Source: a virus. From it: a stretch of DNA of 64,000 bases. The notes under the pieces are model-generated. The model was not told the DNA's origin and made no database searches. It saw only the letters and a program-made list of their open reading frames with translations. Position 1 is the first letter of the stretch; each line of letters begins with the position of its first letter. The stretch spans positions 62,001 to 126,000 of the IMG/VR virus record IMGVR_UViG_3300020162_002681. One strand, written 5' to 3'. Below, in pieces: positions 22,913 to 33,328 of the stretch. A program made the translations under genes and the position numbers.

Positions 22913-25599
22913 AGTCCACTTCCTCCATTATCGACCCAGCGCCCAAAACCAGCACTGATTCCACTGATGTCATTGCCAATCAAGTTCGGTAAATTTGTAA
23001 CTTCAACAGTAGTCACCAATCCACCCTTGATAGTATTTAGCGCCGTAGCGGTCGTGCTGACTGTCGTGAGGCTAACTGGTATCACTTCCCCAAATGTGAC
23101 GTTGACAGGCTGATTAAGCGCACTTCCGTTGATAATCTGCGTAGTGAACGTACTCGACTTGGCAGCCCACTTTTGCCCGAAGTATTGAAACACGCTATTT
23201 GGCTTCACCGCGTTTTGTGTCCATGTAAAGGATGTGCTCAGGCTGGCTCCATCGAACACATCTTTATGCAGCTTGAATGTAGCTCCCTTAATTGCTTCTT
23301 GTATGTTGTTTGCTCCAGTGATTGTTACGTCACTCAGTATGTTGCGGTCACGTACATTTGAGGTTATATAGGTCAGCGAGTCCTTAAGTCCATCCTTATC
23401 CTGCTTGGGGTTTAGCTGATTGATTGGCTTACGAACTGTGGCACTAGGAGGTCGCCCAAGAGCTGTACTGAAACTCGAACTCTGTATATTGCCTTTAAAG
23501 CTTGCATCTGCAACGGTACGGATAGTCCCATAGACAGAATAAGAATCATCCTTAAAGCTGGCATCATTACTTGCAGTCGAATAGCTTGGAATTGTGTCAG
23601 GGTCTTTCTTCTGTTGTGTAGCAATAACTCTGCTAGTATCAATAGTCGGTAGCACACCAGTACCAATAACTGCATTGTCAGGGACATTCATATAACTGAA
23701 AGGTCTATAGAACGTGCCAGTGTATAGCTGATTCTGGTCAATTGAAGTCAGTAGACCGCCAAGGTCATTAAAAGTTTCGTAAATCCTGTCAATATTTGGT
23801 TTAGTCGTCTTGCTAGGACGAATCATGTAGCGAGTATGTTCGTAAACCTCTTCACCAGTGGTCAAATAAATAGGATTCTTGCCCCATAAACTTGCAGCTT
23901 GGTCATTATACTCAGGATTCCCGCTAACACCCGCAGAAATTGAATATCGGGACTTAGCGACAATCATCAAGTTGGGAACCCAGTCAGGACTAGGGAACAG
24001 TACTGCTACAGGGTCTTGGGTACTCGCTACATTAGGTAATTGTGCTTTGGGAATATACTCAACATTCCAATCAACTTTGTCGCCATCTTTGTAATATTTG
24101 CTGAATGGTTCAATAAAGTAATCGACACGCTCAGTAATAGGTATTTTGCGGTATAGGAAGCTTTCAAGAGCACACTTCGCCTTGTAGACAGAAAGATAGT
24201 AGTATTGAAGGCTTATTGGGTCATTAGCGACCAGACTGCCAATTTCAAGCAGGTATGTCAGCCGTATCCATGCTTCGATACTTCCTTTTGACCAGTTAGC
24301 CGCATCTTCATTAGCAAACCGCTTCACAGCCCAACCTTCAGACTGCTCAGCTACTAGAACTTGAGAATGGCACTTGAGCAGATTGTCGAACTGAGGGGGA
24401 ACTGTAGTTGCAACATAATTGCCGTTGGCATCTCTGACTTGCGGTTTAATGTTGAGGTCAAGATTCTGATAAAGGAAATCTGTCTGTTTAATACTCGTAA
24501 CGCGCCACACAATAGGTCTTGCAAAGATATTCGCACCAACCATACCCATCGCACTATTAGCAAGGTCTTTGAGTAGTCCACCGAATGCATTTGCTTGAGC
24601 TGCTGGATTACTTTGCATCCTATCGAGAATAGAATAATCGATGTTGAGTGGAGCTAGAGGATTGCTAACTAATTCGAGCGCTGAGTGACTAAATCCGTAA
24701 GTGCCAGATATTTCCGAGCTTGGTTGCCCATATTTATACAGCGTAATCTTGAATTGCTTGCTCAGACCGCCATTATCTACAAATACACTGAGGTCGCGAG
24801 GAACCAAACTTCCATCCCCAACTTCTACTGGAGGTAAGTGAGGATTGCTATCACCTTCATATAGCACATATTCATCATCAGTTACTTGGACGTAGGTGTT
24901 TTGAAGCGCGTAGTTAGTCCCACCATTCCAATTCAATAAGGTGTTCTTATAGCAAGGCGTTTCATTATCAGATAAAGTTACCTCAGTAAGTGGTGCTGAG
25001 GTAATGGCGCGACCTGACCCCAAATCAACATAATCAATACCTGACTTGGAGAAAACTGCTACTTTGGCATCTAGGGCAGCACGTTCATCAAGAAAAGAGC
25101 GAAGCGTAAAGAAATCCGTGTTAGCTGGTCGGTAAGGTAGATTGACAAAACCACTAAGCCCTGTGATTGGGCAAGTGATGCCAGTAAATGCCGAAACTTG
25201 AGCTAGTAAGCCTGAAAGCGGAAAGCGATAAAACTGTTCGCCAATGATTTGAGCCGACCGCCCATAAGCCAAAACAAACTTAGCTGTATTAATTCCTTTT
25301 TCTGTAAACAGCTTGCTGACATGGGCGTAGCTGAGAGAAACTTCGTACCGAACAACTGCATTACCTATCTTTTGTACTTGAGGAGATTCTTTATAGCTGT
25401 AATTGGTTAGATAGAAATCGTAGTTACCAAATGTCAAGTCACTTCCCAAATTTGGCACATCTTCAAGAGTTGCAACATAAATGATGGCAGAAAGAGATGG
25501 AGGTTGGTTAAGCTCCTGATTTAAGGTGTAAGTGCCTACAACGGCTCTGAGAGGATTTTCGGCGCTACTGGATAGATTATTTGCTACGGGCACAGGCAC
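22909..25599 (-). CDS. tail hub / tip protein
   Basis: The 896-residue protein lies three genes after the tape measure, where siphophage tail hub (gp27/Tal-like) proteins are found. It is beta-rich in the first ~400 residues, with a helical segment around 560-610 (ASN...SIEAWIRLTYLLEIG). No protease or lysozyme motif is seen. It starts at GTG 25599 with GGGG upstream and overlaps the preceding gene by 16 bp, indicating coupling. Hub assignment is by synteny. Confidence 0.6.
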   Translation of the reverse strand: MPVPVANNLSSSAENPLRAVVGTYTLNQELNQPPSLSAIIYVATLEDVPNLGSDLTFGNYDFYLTNYSYKESPQVQKIGNAVVRYEVSLSYAHVSKLFTEKGINTAKFVLAYGRSAQIIGEQFYRFPLSGLLAQVSAFTGITCPITGLSGFVNLPYRPANTDFFTLRSFLDERAALDAKVAVFSKSGIDYVDLGSGRAITSAPLTEVTLSDNETPCYKNTLLNWNGGTNYALQNTYVQVTDDEYVLYEGDSNPHLPPVEVGDGSLVPRDLSVFVDNGGLSKQFKITLYKYGQPSSEISGTYGFSHSALELVSNPLAPLNIDYSILDRMQSNPAAQANAFGGLLKDLANSAMGMVGANIFARPIVWRVTSIKQTDFLYQNLDLNIKPQVRDANGNYVATTVPPQFDNLLKCHSQVLVAEQSEGWAVKRFANEDAANWSKGSIEAWIRLTYLLEIGSLVANDPISLQYYYLSVYKAKCALESFLYRKIPITERVDYFIEPFSKYYKDGDKVDWNVEYIPKAQLPNVASTQDPVAVLFPSPDWVPNLMIVAKSRYSISAGVSGNPEYNDQAASLWGKNPIYLTTGEEVYEHTRYMIRPSKTTKPNIDRIYETFNDLGGLLTSIDQNQLYTGTFYRPFSYMNVPDNAVIGTGVLPTIDTSRVIATQQKKDPDTIPSYSTASNDASFKDDSYSVYGTIRTVADASFKGNIQSSSFSTALGRPPSATVRKPINQLNPKQDKDGLKDSLTYITSNVRDRNILSDVTITGANNIQEAIKGATFKLHKDVFDGASLSTSFTWTQNAVKPNSVFQYFGQKWAAKSSTFTTQIINGSALNQPVNVTFGEVIPVSLTTVSTTATALNTIKGGLVTTVEVTNLPNLIGNDISGISAGFGRWVDNGGSGL

Positions 25600-26249
25600 A
25601 CATCCCCATTAAGCTTGAAGAAGGTATTTTTAGGGAAGTCTAAGTATTTGTCGAAGCGATAGACTTGACCGTAATAGCTGACTGTATTTGAATTAGGGGC
25701 AACACCAACAATTTTCAGCAGCTTCTTTTTTCGTATAAATGGGGAAAAACCTAAGAATGGGTAAAATAAATCAAAACTAATGCGTACTCGAATAGTTGTT
25801 CGGTCAGTTATGGACAAGCCTTTGAGGTCGGCTACTTTATACTGTGTGGGTTCTCGGTCTTTGTAGATTGCCGCTTCATTGGCGTAATAATTCACCCAAT
25901 CCAAGTCTCGGTAGCTGTTGAGGTCTGTAAAGTAAAACTCCAGTTCCGCTTGTTTTGATGTAGGAAAATCTCCAATAGTCAAGTAATAGCAAGCATTGAG
26001 GTCAACGGTAGGTCGTCTCGAAGCCGAGTTGTTGTATCCATCTACACCGAGATTGGTAACTAAAAATCCCGCTAGAAATGGCAACTTACTTTTCTGCACG
26101 AAGTTCATGGTAGTCAGGTAAGAAGCTTGTGCTTCGTAGCTGTTGAGTGAAATGGTTTCTGTAGTTAGAGAAGCATCATAAGGAGACAAGGATGTACCGC
26201 CTACCCAAGTTGGTAATCGTTTGGGAGTGTCTTGAAGAATTTTCCACAT
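25584..26249 (-). CDS. distal tail protein candidate
   Basis: The 221-residue beta-rich protein sits between the small tail proteins and the hub, the position of Dit-like proteins. No diagnostic motif is visible; the role is from gene order. It is coupled to the hub gene by a 16 bp overlap. Confidence 0.5.
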   Translation of the reverse strand: MWKILQDTPKRLPTWVGGTSLSPYDASLTTETISLNSYEAQASYLTTMNFVQKSKLPFLAGFLVTNLGVDGYNNSASRRPTVDLNACYYLTIGDFPTSKQAELEFYFTDLNSYRDLDWVNYYANEAAIYKDREPTQYKVADLKGLSITDRTTIRVRISFDLFYPFLGFSPFIRKKKLLKIVGVAPNSNTVSYYGQVYRFDKYLDFPKNTFFKLNGDVCLCP

Positions 26250-26258
26250 GAGTCTCGC

Positions 26259-26630
26259 CTACTGTATCGTAAATTCTGGGGTATTGATTTCAACTGCTTG
26301 GAGTGTATATGTTCTATAGCACTGGTCGGCTCCGATAGTATAAATACCTCCATAGTCTATTCCAGTAACTACCCAAGTCTTGCCCCGAAAGGTGAACGTT
26401 TGATTTCCAAAAGTAGTTAGTGTAGGTTTCTCGAAAGGGATATCTGCAACTTTGATTCCCTCAATTGTTACCGAGATTGTCTGATAGGAGACAACTCCAG
26501 CAAGCAAAGTCGAGTTGTTGAGTAGGAAGAAGGCGTTCGCGTTTTGAGCATTAATTTTCCCAAAAGAAATTGCCCCCGATTTTAAGGGGTAGCCAAATAA
26601 CTTCTCTTGGGAAAAACTAAGCCCAGCCAT
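26259..26630 (-). CDS. small tail protein
   Basis: The 123-residue protein is all-beta in character (FTFRGKTWVVTGIDYGGIYTI). It is distantly similar in layout to the neighbour at 26634 (both begin with an S/L-rich segment, then YGIP/GYPL ... AG). It may be a tail-tip ring subunit. Gene spacing of 3-9 bp places it in the tail-tip operon. Confidence 0.5.
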   Translation of the reverse strand: MAGLSFSQEKLFGYPLKSGAISFGKINAQNANAFFLLNNSTLLAGVVSYQTISVTIEGIKVADIPFEKPTLTTFGNQTFTFRGKTWVVTGIDYGGIYTIGADQCYRTYTLQAVEINTPEFTIQ

Positions 26631-26633
26631 AGG

Positions 26634-27041
26634 TTAACCCAGTTTACCGATATATTTGTTAGTGACAAAAGTAACGGGAAACGATTTGAGGGTTTCTTCA
26701 GTCGCTCCTACACGAATACCACCAGTTTCCTCATATTGGTAAGGGTACATGGTGTTACCGCGATAGAGAATACCTCCAGTCAAGCCAGTACCAGCAGTCA
26801 AGTTTACCTGACCTAATAGCATAGCTTCTTGGTTGGCATCGCAAATAGCTTGGATGTCTTCAGCAGCAGAAAGAGAGATACCACCGATATCGAAGGTGTA
26901 AGTACGGGCAGAGATGTTACCAGTAGCAACAAAGTCGCCAAGGTTAGCAACTGTAGAGTCGATAGATAGTTCACCAGCAGTAATTTTGTCTGCGGGAACA
27001 GGGATGCCATAAATCTTTGTTTGTTGAACGTTTAGAGACAT
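26634..27041 (-). CDS. small tail protein downstream of tape measure
   Basis: The 135-residue beta-rich protein has a conspicuous NLTAGTGLTGGILYRGNTMYPY turn region. An own promoter (TGGTATAAT at 27071-27079) precedes it, which suggests high expression. The strong promoter and small size could fit a minor tail tube or tip subunit; this is inference. Confidence 0.5.
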   Translation of the reverse strand: MSLNVQQTKIYGIPVPADKITAGELSIDSTVANLGDFVATGNISARTYTFDIGGISLSAAEDIQAICDANQEAMLLGQVNLTAGTGLTGGILYRGNTMYPYQYEETGGIRVGATEETLKSFPVTFVTNKYIGKLG

Positions 27042-27070
27042 TTATTTTAGTTTGTTCACTATTTTCTCCA

Positions 27071-27079
27071 ATTATACCA
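27071..27079 (-). promoter_or_regulatory. extended -10 promoter (TGGTATAAT)
   Basis: On the minus strand TTGTCA is followed 15 bp later by TATAAT within TGGTATAAT, 30 bp before the ATG at 27041. This is a sigma70-type promoter between the tape measure and the tail-tip genes. Confidence 0.55.
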
Positions 27080-27101
27080 CCGAGGAAGGATTGACAAAAA
27101 G

Positions 27102-30100
27102 CTACACTCCAAAGGCAGTTTTAGACAAGTCAAGAAATTGTTTGCCAAAATCATTGAATGCCTTAGAAATAACATCACCACTCTTACCGACAGCAGCACC
27201 AACTTTATTAAGGCTATCTCCACTAAACGAAGTCTTAACTCCATCAAGGCTAATAGTGTTGTTAACGACTACAGATAGATTTTGCTGACTAGAAGCTGAT
27301 GCGGGGTTCTGAGGCTTGTTAGGAGATGCAGCAGCAAACTCATTGGTGATTTTCTTTGCATCTTTTTGCAGGAATGCTTGGTACTCTTGAGCTTGCTGTT
27401 TTATAGTATCTCTAGTGTTTCCGCCAATACCTTGCAGTTCCTTTTGTGTTTGGTCAAACGAAGCACCAAAAGGCTTGCGCTCCTCTATTTGTTGAATAGG
27501 TTGCTGCCTAGAGAGGTTGATTCCATTGCGTAACGCTGCAAAGACTTCGGGCGAACCTAAGCCAGCCGTAGGATTATTTTTAGCAATTTCCAAAATTTGA
27601 GACTGACCACTCAAATCAATGTTACGGATTTTGCTTTGAGTTTCCTGTCTAACTACGTTTTGAGTATCAGTATTCAGTGCTAATGACTTAGCTGTTTGTG
27701 CTTGCGCGTCAGCAATGTTTTTTGGTATGTTTCCGATAACTTGATTGACTGAACTGATGTCGCCAACTTGAATACCGCTTGTAGGGTCAATTTTTTCTAC
27801 GAGTTTGCCTAGCAACTGAGTCTGAGTCAACGCATTAGTCAACATCAAATTCTCAGTCAGTAATTGTTGGCGCTGAACTTCTAGTGTATTGAGTTCTTTT
27901 TCCCCAGTTCGACCAGCTTCATTCTTATCGGCTTTTGTTTTGTCGATTGTACCGAGAATTTCGTTGCGTCCAACTAAGGCTTGAGCCGCAGGGTTGTTTT
28001 GTCCAAACAAGCCAAGAACTGAGTTGCTGAAACCTCTGGTAGCCTGATTACTTTGTAGTGTAGTCTGTTCTCTTCGTCCTTGCAGGTCTAGCCGCGCATT
28101 AGCTAGATTGGCAACCTTATCAAGTTTGTCTGCCCCTTCTTTAGCAATTGCGCCAAATCTTTCAAGGGAAGCGTTTACTCCTTCGAGAATAGTGCGTTGC
28201 TTGATATACTGCAAGTCACGGTCGGCTTCAGCTTTAGCAGTCTTAAGTTGTTTTTCAATATCCTTTTGTTGTTTTTCAAGGTCAGGATTACTTACACCAC
28301 TTTTTTTAGCATCGGCATTGGCGCTAGCTACTCGGTCACGAACAACTTGAACTGTGTTTAGTCGAGCAGTTATTTTGCTGATTTCTTTGTTGGCATCAAG
28401 AAGTACTTGACCAGTCCTATCGGATAGCTTAGAGCCAATATTACTAAAGACAGAGCCAAGCGAAGAGGCAGAAAAGAGAGACGAGGCAGTGGAGCCAAGC
28501 GAACTAAATGCATCTCCTATACCTTTAGAGATATCTATTAGACGTTGTTGCCCAGCAAAGCTTGCGTCAATGGCAGCTTCATTACGTGCAATAGTCTCAG
28601 CTAACGCCCCAATCTCTTGTTTGAGGCGATTAGCTACGACTGTGAACTTAAGGTCTTGCTCAGCTTGCTGAACGACTTTCTTGGCACTTTCGAGGTCTAT
28701 GCTATTCACACGCTCTTTAAGTTGGTCAGAAGCGCCTACTACATCGCTAGCACGTTTTTTTGCGGAGTCTATATCAGATTGTTTAGAGCTTTCTGATTTT
28801 TGAGTGTTTGCAAGCAATAAGTCAGCTATTTTTGTTGCTTCATCGCCTTGACCATTACCTAAGTTTTGAAGTTCTCTCAAATTAATAAATTTGCCGTCTT
28901 CATTAGAGGTAACTATGCTATTGACCTTTTCATTAGCAATCTTATCTACTTTAGCTGTATTGCTTACCCTACCTGAATTACGAAGCTTAGTCCTTTGCTC
29001 TTCTATTAGGGTAGTTATTTGCGAATCATCAATTTTGACTAAACCTTTATCGGTAGCCTCTCTGCTTTTTTGCAAAGACTGTTCAGCTAAAGTCTGGTCT
29101 TTTTTAGCTGTATCTTTTACTTGTTGCACTGCTTGGGTATTTGCCAAGTCAATTTTGGTATTTGCTGCCCCACTTGAGCTAGAATCTTCTACTGAAATAT
29201 TTCCAGATTTCAAGACTTGTTGCAGTTGTTTTTGCCTGTTACCCAGTTCAGCTTGTGCAGCTTCAAGAATATTGTTTTTCGTGATTTCTTCTTCTCGCGC
29301 CGAGATAGCCAAAGACTCTTGCTTGACAGACAATTCCTTTTCTGCCGCAGCCAGCTTAGCTTGTGCCAATGAGACACTAAAGGAGCCAAATTTACTTTCT
29401 TGTGCAAATACAGAGACAATATTTTTCTGAACTTCAAGCAAGCCTTGATTGAAAGTCAATAGTTGCTTACGTTTACCAAGTTCTTCGCTAATTTGCCCAG
29501 AATTTTTTACACTAAAAGCTTCGGCACTTAAATCCGCAATCTTACTTAATCTATCTGCATAGTCCTGAGCGCTAATGTTGGGAGCAGCAAGAGAGGCACG
29601 AAGAGCTTCGATGTTACCTTTAATGCCTTGAAGACTTTTCTTAGTCGCACTGCCAATAGCTTCGCCCCCAACAGCACCAGCCCCTGAAATTACTGAGAAT
29701 AATTTTGTGTAAGAATTTGTTACGGTGTTGTTGTAGCTAAGTATTTTATCAGTGGCAACCTTAAAGGCTTCATCCATTGCTTTTTGAGCAGTGGGGTCTG
29801 AAGCAACAAATTGCATCACTCTAACATCTTTAGTTAGTCTTTGTAGACCTTCTATAGCTCCTTTAGGGTCTATATCCGCTTGAACGGTAATATTGCTCAA
29901 AACACCCTGTAATTTAGGAAGTATCTTGGAAAACTCTTGTGGGTCTACTTTAGAGATATCAATTTTATCTATAACAAAAACTTTATCCAGAGTTTCTTTT
30001 AGTTGATTAAATTGAGCCTTTGCTGAACTGTTAAATGCTACGCTGGTACTTACTGCAATAGGAACTGCACTATTAAAACTTTGGAGTTTCCTTAGTTGAC

Positions 30101-32873
30101 TAGAAAGGATAATTCTTTTTTGTTCATTATCCGCAGCTTTCTCTTGTTCTTTACTTTGAGCTTGTAAGGCTTGTAGTTGGTCTTGAAAATCTTGAACTCT
30201 TTCCCGACTTCCAATACCACCCTTCTCTTCTTCACTCTTTATTTTTGCGCGAATACCTTCAAGACGTTTTTCAATTATATCTTTCTGACCTTCAAAAGAA
30301 CTCTTGACAGCTTGAACATCTTCTTCATTAAGAACAATCCCAAGTTGAATTTTCTGCTTTACAGTTTTTTCAGACTCTGTAATAGCTTTAAAATCGCCAG
30401 TCTTTATATTTGCTTGGTCAGTATTGATTTGGGAAGTTAACAGTGCTGTTGACTGGTCTATCTTCTTTTGGAATACGTCATTTTGAGCAGCATTACCATT
30501 GAGTATATTGAAACTTTGACCTAGGTTACTGATTACAGTATTGAGTACTCTCGCTTCTTCGCTCATAGCTTTTAGTTGAGAGCGAGTATCTGTAATACCT
30601 TTTACAAAGTCGTCAAGTCCTGCAACACCCTTAAGTTCCTTTAAATTCTCAGTAAGCTCCTGTACTTCGGGAATACTAGCAGCATTACTATAAGCGTTGA
30701 AAGCTGTGATACCTCCAGCTATCGCTGTGGTGGCGAGGGCAATCCCTCCTCCGACAAGACCTGTAGACAAGGCAAAACTTCCAAGCTCTTTAGCCGCACC
30801 GCCAATAACGTTACGAATTGGTGCAGTAGCTTTACCTAATTTGCTTATTGCTCCCCCTGCTTTATTAAGTAAATCATTATCGCCAGAAGCCAACCCAATA
30901 ACACCACTTACAGTACCTTTGACAGTATTCCCTACTGCTCGACCAGCACGTAGAATTTCACTGCGCTCTGTTATAGATGCAGGATTTTTAACGGGGGCAG
31001 GTTTTGTGACTACAGGAGAAGTTTGTGGTGTCTGTACTTGGGGGGAAGATATAACATCGGCAGCTACTTTTGCGGTATCACTGCCAACCTTAGCAATTTC
31101 GTCATTAACTTGAGTTACAAGCCCCTTAACTCTCTTTACTACAGCACTAGCTAGACGAACTACAGCATCTTCAATCTTTTGAGCTAAGGTCTTAACATTA
31201 ATATCCCCCTCATCAAGTTTCAATGCAGATTTAATTGTCTGACCTAAACGACCAAGATTCTTAAACAGAAAGGAGAAAAATGCAAGAGGAGCGACCACAC
31301 TGAATACGCTACCGATAAACCCAGAGACAGCTTGAAACTTATTAGCTATACCATCAAGTTGACCTGCAAATGTACCAAAACTACTGCTGCTCTTAGTCGC
31401 AAGAACACCAAGCAATGTATTGGTATCTTGGAGGTTCTTTTTGACTTCTTCCCCTACACCAGAGCCAAAATCTTCTACAGCAGCTTGAGACTTATTAAAC
31501 GAAGACCTAAATGCTCCTTCAAGAGTTTGCCCTCTTTCTTTGGAGCTTTGGGTTAATTTATCTTGACCTTGAGTAGTTCCAGCCTCCTCGATAGTGGCTC
31601 GGAAGTTCTTACGGTTTTCACCGCCAGATTGCAACAATGCGTTAGCGGCTTTGACTGCTTCGCTTGAACCAAAGACTTTATTAAGAGCATCACGACTTCC
31701 TCCAGTCGCTTTACCCAAACGTTCAATAAGTTTTACCAAACCCTCTTCTTTAAGAGCGCCAAAACCAAATTGAATAGGCTTACCAGCTTCGTCTCTTAAA
31801 GTACCAAGAGCTTCCTGAGCCTTAGAGCTATTATTGACAATTTCGTTGACAAGAGATTTAATTGCAGTAGAGCCTTCCCCTGCTGAAATACCTTGGGTAG
31901 TAACAAGAGCTAACGAGGTAGCCATTTCCTCAAAGGAAACTCCAGCAGACGCACCAGTTGAGGTTAATTCAGCCGCCTCAGCATTTAATTGGTCAAGGGT
32001 GAGAATACCTACCTTAGTCGTTGCAAAGAGCTGTGCAGCCCGTTTGTCGGCATCTCTAAAGCTGTCACCAAGATTCTTGTTTGCAGCAAGTATTTTAACA
32101 ATACCTTCGTTAGTTCCTTCCAGATTACCGAAACCAACTTCCGAAAGATTTACGGAAGCTTTACCGACACTTTTTTGAGCTGACTTAGAGTTAAAGCCAG
32201 CAGAAGCAATATCATACTGAGCATTTAAGGTTTGTGCAGAATTAGTTGCAAAGTTTGTTTCGCGTTGCAATTCTCGTAATGCTTTGATACGAGCGCCAAC
32301 CACACTCAAGGCAGACTCCTCTGACGAGGTGGTGATTGTGGCAAGTCGGAATGCTGCACTCTCTACTTTGCTGTAAGCTGCAACTGCGCCAATAGACCAT
32401 TTTTGATACGATTGGTTGTCAAAGATAATTTGACTGGCAGTACTGATACGGTTGAACGTGGTATCAGAAGTTTCTTCAAGAATTTTAATGTTGGCAGCAA
32501 ATTCTTTTGTCCCTAGAATCGCTTCACTGAAACTAATGCTTTTACTTACACCCGCAAGACTTTTTAAAGATTGCGCAGCCGCATCTATAATGCTTTTTGC
32601 ACCTTGAAGCTTACTAAAGGCACTACTAATATTTGCAATACCGAATGTGGCATTTACCGCAATAGAGCCAACCGCAGTGAGAGATGTACCTAGCTTAGCC
32701 GTTTGACTTATATTAGACGACCAAGCCCCTGATAACTTTGTAAGCCCTTTTTCAAGCTCTACAACGTTACCAAGCGTACCTTTAATATCGTCCCCAATAT
32801 TTAGAGTGCCTTTATTGATGGCATCTCTAAGCCCTAACTGAGCTGGAGTTGTATCTATTGCTGGCGCTGCCAT
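27102..32873 (-). CDS. tail tape measure protein
   Basis: The 1923-residue protein is the longest in the window. It contains a TP901-type tape measure core near residues 230-450 (GVSFEEMATSLALVTTQGIS then AGEGSTAIKSLVNEI). Hydrophobic segments lie near 529 (PLAFFSFLF) and 708 (GGGIALATTAIAGGITAF). A long Gln/Lys/Glu coiled coil runs to ~1850. It sets tail length (~290 nm by the usual rule) and is expelled during infection. It follows the chaperone pair, as expected. Confidence 0.93.
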   Translation of the reverse strand: MAAPAIDTTPAQLGLRDAINKGTLNIGDDIKGTLGNVVELEKGLTKLSGAWSSNISQTAKLGTSLTAVGSIAVNATFGIANISSAFSKLQGAKSIIDAAAQSLKSLAGVSKSISFSEAILGTKEFAANIKILEETSDTTFNRISTASQIIFDNQSYQKWSIGAVAAYSKVESAAFRLATITTSSEESALSVVGARIKALRELQRETNFATNSAQTLNAQYDIASAGFNSKSAQKSVGKASVNLSEVGFGNLEGTNEGIVKILAANKNLGDSFRDADKRAAQLFATTKVGILTLDQLNAEAAELTSTGASAGVSFEEMATSLALVTTQGISAGEGSTAIKSLVNEIVNNSSKAQEALGTLRDEAGKPIQFGFGALKEEGLVKLIERLGKATGGSRDALNKVFGSSEAVKAANALLQSGGENRKNFRATIEEAGTTQGQDKLTQSSKERGQTLEGAFRSSFNKSQAAVEDFGSGVGEEVKKNLQDTNTLLGVLATKSSSSFGTFAGQLDGIANKFQAVSGFIGSVFSVVAPLAFFSFLFKNLGRLGQTIKSALKLDEGDINVKTLAQKIEDAVVRLASAVVKRVKGLVTQVNDEIAKVGSDTAKVAADVISSPQVQTPQTSPVVTKPAPVKNPASITERSEILRAGRAVGNTVKGTVSGVIGLASGDNDLLNKAGGAISKLGKATAPIRNVIGGAAKELGSFALSTGLVGGGIALATTAIAGGITAFNAYSNAASIPEVQELTENLKELKGVAGLDDFVKGITDTRSQLKAMSEEARVLNTVISNLGQSFNILNGNAAQNDVFQKKIDQSTALLTSQINTDQANIKTGDFKAITESEKTVKQKIQLGIVLNEEDVQAVKSSFEGQKDIIEKRLEGIRAKIKSEEEKGGIGSRERVQDFQDQLQALQAQSKEQEKAADNEQKRIILSSQLRKLQSFNSAVPIAVSTSVAFNSSAKAQFNQLKETLDKVFVIDKIDISKVDPQEFSKILPKLQGVLSNITVQADIDPKGAIEGLQRLTKDVRVMQFVASDPTAQKAMDEAFKVATDKILSYNNTVTNSYTKLFSVISGAGAVGGEAIGSATKKSLQGIKGNIEALRASLAAPNISAQDYADRLSKIADLSAEAFSVKNSGQISEELGKRKQLLTFNQGLLEVQKNIVSVFAQESKFGSFSVSLAQAKLAAAEKELSVKQESLAISAREEEITKNNILEAAQAELGNRQKQLQQVLKSGNISVEDSSSSGAANTKIDLANTQAVQQVKDTAKKDQTLAEQSLQKSREATDKGLVKIDDSQITTLIEEQRTKLRNSGRVSNTAKVDKIANEKVNSIVTSNEDGKFINLRELQNLGNGQGDEATKIADLLLANTQKSESSKQSDIDSAKKRASDVVGASDQLKERVNSIDLESAKKVVQQAEQDLKFTVVANRLKQEIGALAETIARNEAAIDASFAGQQRLIDISKGIGDAFSSLGSTASSLFSASSLGSVFSNIGSKLSDRTGQVLLDANKEISKITARLNTVQVVRDRVASANADAKKSGVSNPDLEKQQKDIEKQLKTAKAEADRDLQYIKQRTILEGVNASLERFGAIAKEGADKLDKVANLANARLDLQGRREQTTLQSNQATRGFSNSVLGLFGQNNPAAQALVGRNEILGTIDKTKADKNEAGRTGEKELNTLEVQRQQLLTENLMLTNALTQTQLLGKLVEKIDPTSGIQVGDISSVNQVIGNIPKNIADAQAQTAKSLALNTDTQNVVRQETQSKIRNIDLSGQSQILEIAKNNPTAGLGSPEVFAALRNGINLSRQQPIQQIEERKPFGASFDQTQKELQGIGGNTRDTIKQQAQEYQAFLQKDAKKITNEFAAASPNKPQNPASASSQQNLSVVVNNTISLDGVKTSFSGDSLNKVGAAVGKSGDVISKAFNDFGKQFLDLSKTAFGV

Positions 32874-32917
32874 TCCTACCTACATTCTTTTCTGCCTCTG
32901 TTTATTGTACCATCAGG

Positions 32918-33328
32918 CTAATTGAAAAACTCAAAGCTGTATTTCTTGATACCTCTTAATGTCTTTTTCTGTTCAAGTCCTCGCCAAGAGAAAGGTTTGT
33001 CGGACACTTCATCCAACAGCTCGTTGAATTTTTCATTCTTCAATTCTTGGATTTTAATATCGGGAGAACGTGCAGATTCGCGCTTAAGGGCTAAAAGTGT
33101 GCGAATTTCCCAGTAATCGAGAGTTCTCCACAACTCCAAAGCATTCTCTGGATATGCAGAGAGAAGGCAGTCGAGTATAATATCGCTGCCCTCAAATTCT
33201 ACAGGGTCTTGAAACTGAGGGAAATACGGTTCGGTTAGTTTGCTTCTGTTTTTGGTTTTGACGCTTCCACCAGAGTCTCCAGTTCCTTCTCTCTGTCCAG
33301 AAGAATCTTGCCTTGACTCAATCTCCAC
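32918..33328 (-). CDS. tail assembly chaperone -1 frame extension (GT-like)
   Basis: This frame overlaps the end of the upstream chaperone gene in -1 and has no ribosome site of its own. That is the usual layout for the T part of a lambda G/GT-type pair made by -1 frameshifting. The unique part (~105 residues, after TEPYFPQFQ) is helical with conserved-looking aromatic/charged blocks (YWEIRTLLALKRE). The shift probably occurs in CAAAACCAAAAAC (33260-33248); no perfect XXXYYYZ heptamer is present. Confidence 0.65.
   Translation of the reverse strand: MEIESRQDSSGQREGTGDSGGSVKTKNRSKLTEPYFPQFQDPVEFEGSDIILDCLLSAYPENALELWRTLDYWEIRTLLALKRESARSPDIKIQELKNEKFNELLDEVSDKPFSWRGLEQKKTLRGIKKYSFEFFN

Noticed and set aside
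30177-30440. Plus-strand frames inside the tape measure gene
   Set aside because: Antisense shadows of a continuous 1923-codon gene, without ribosome sites.
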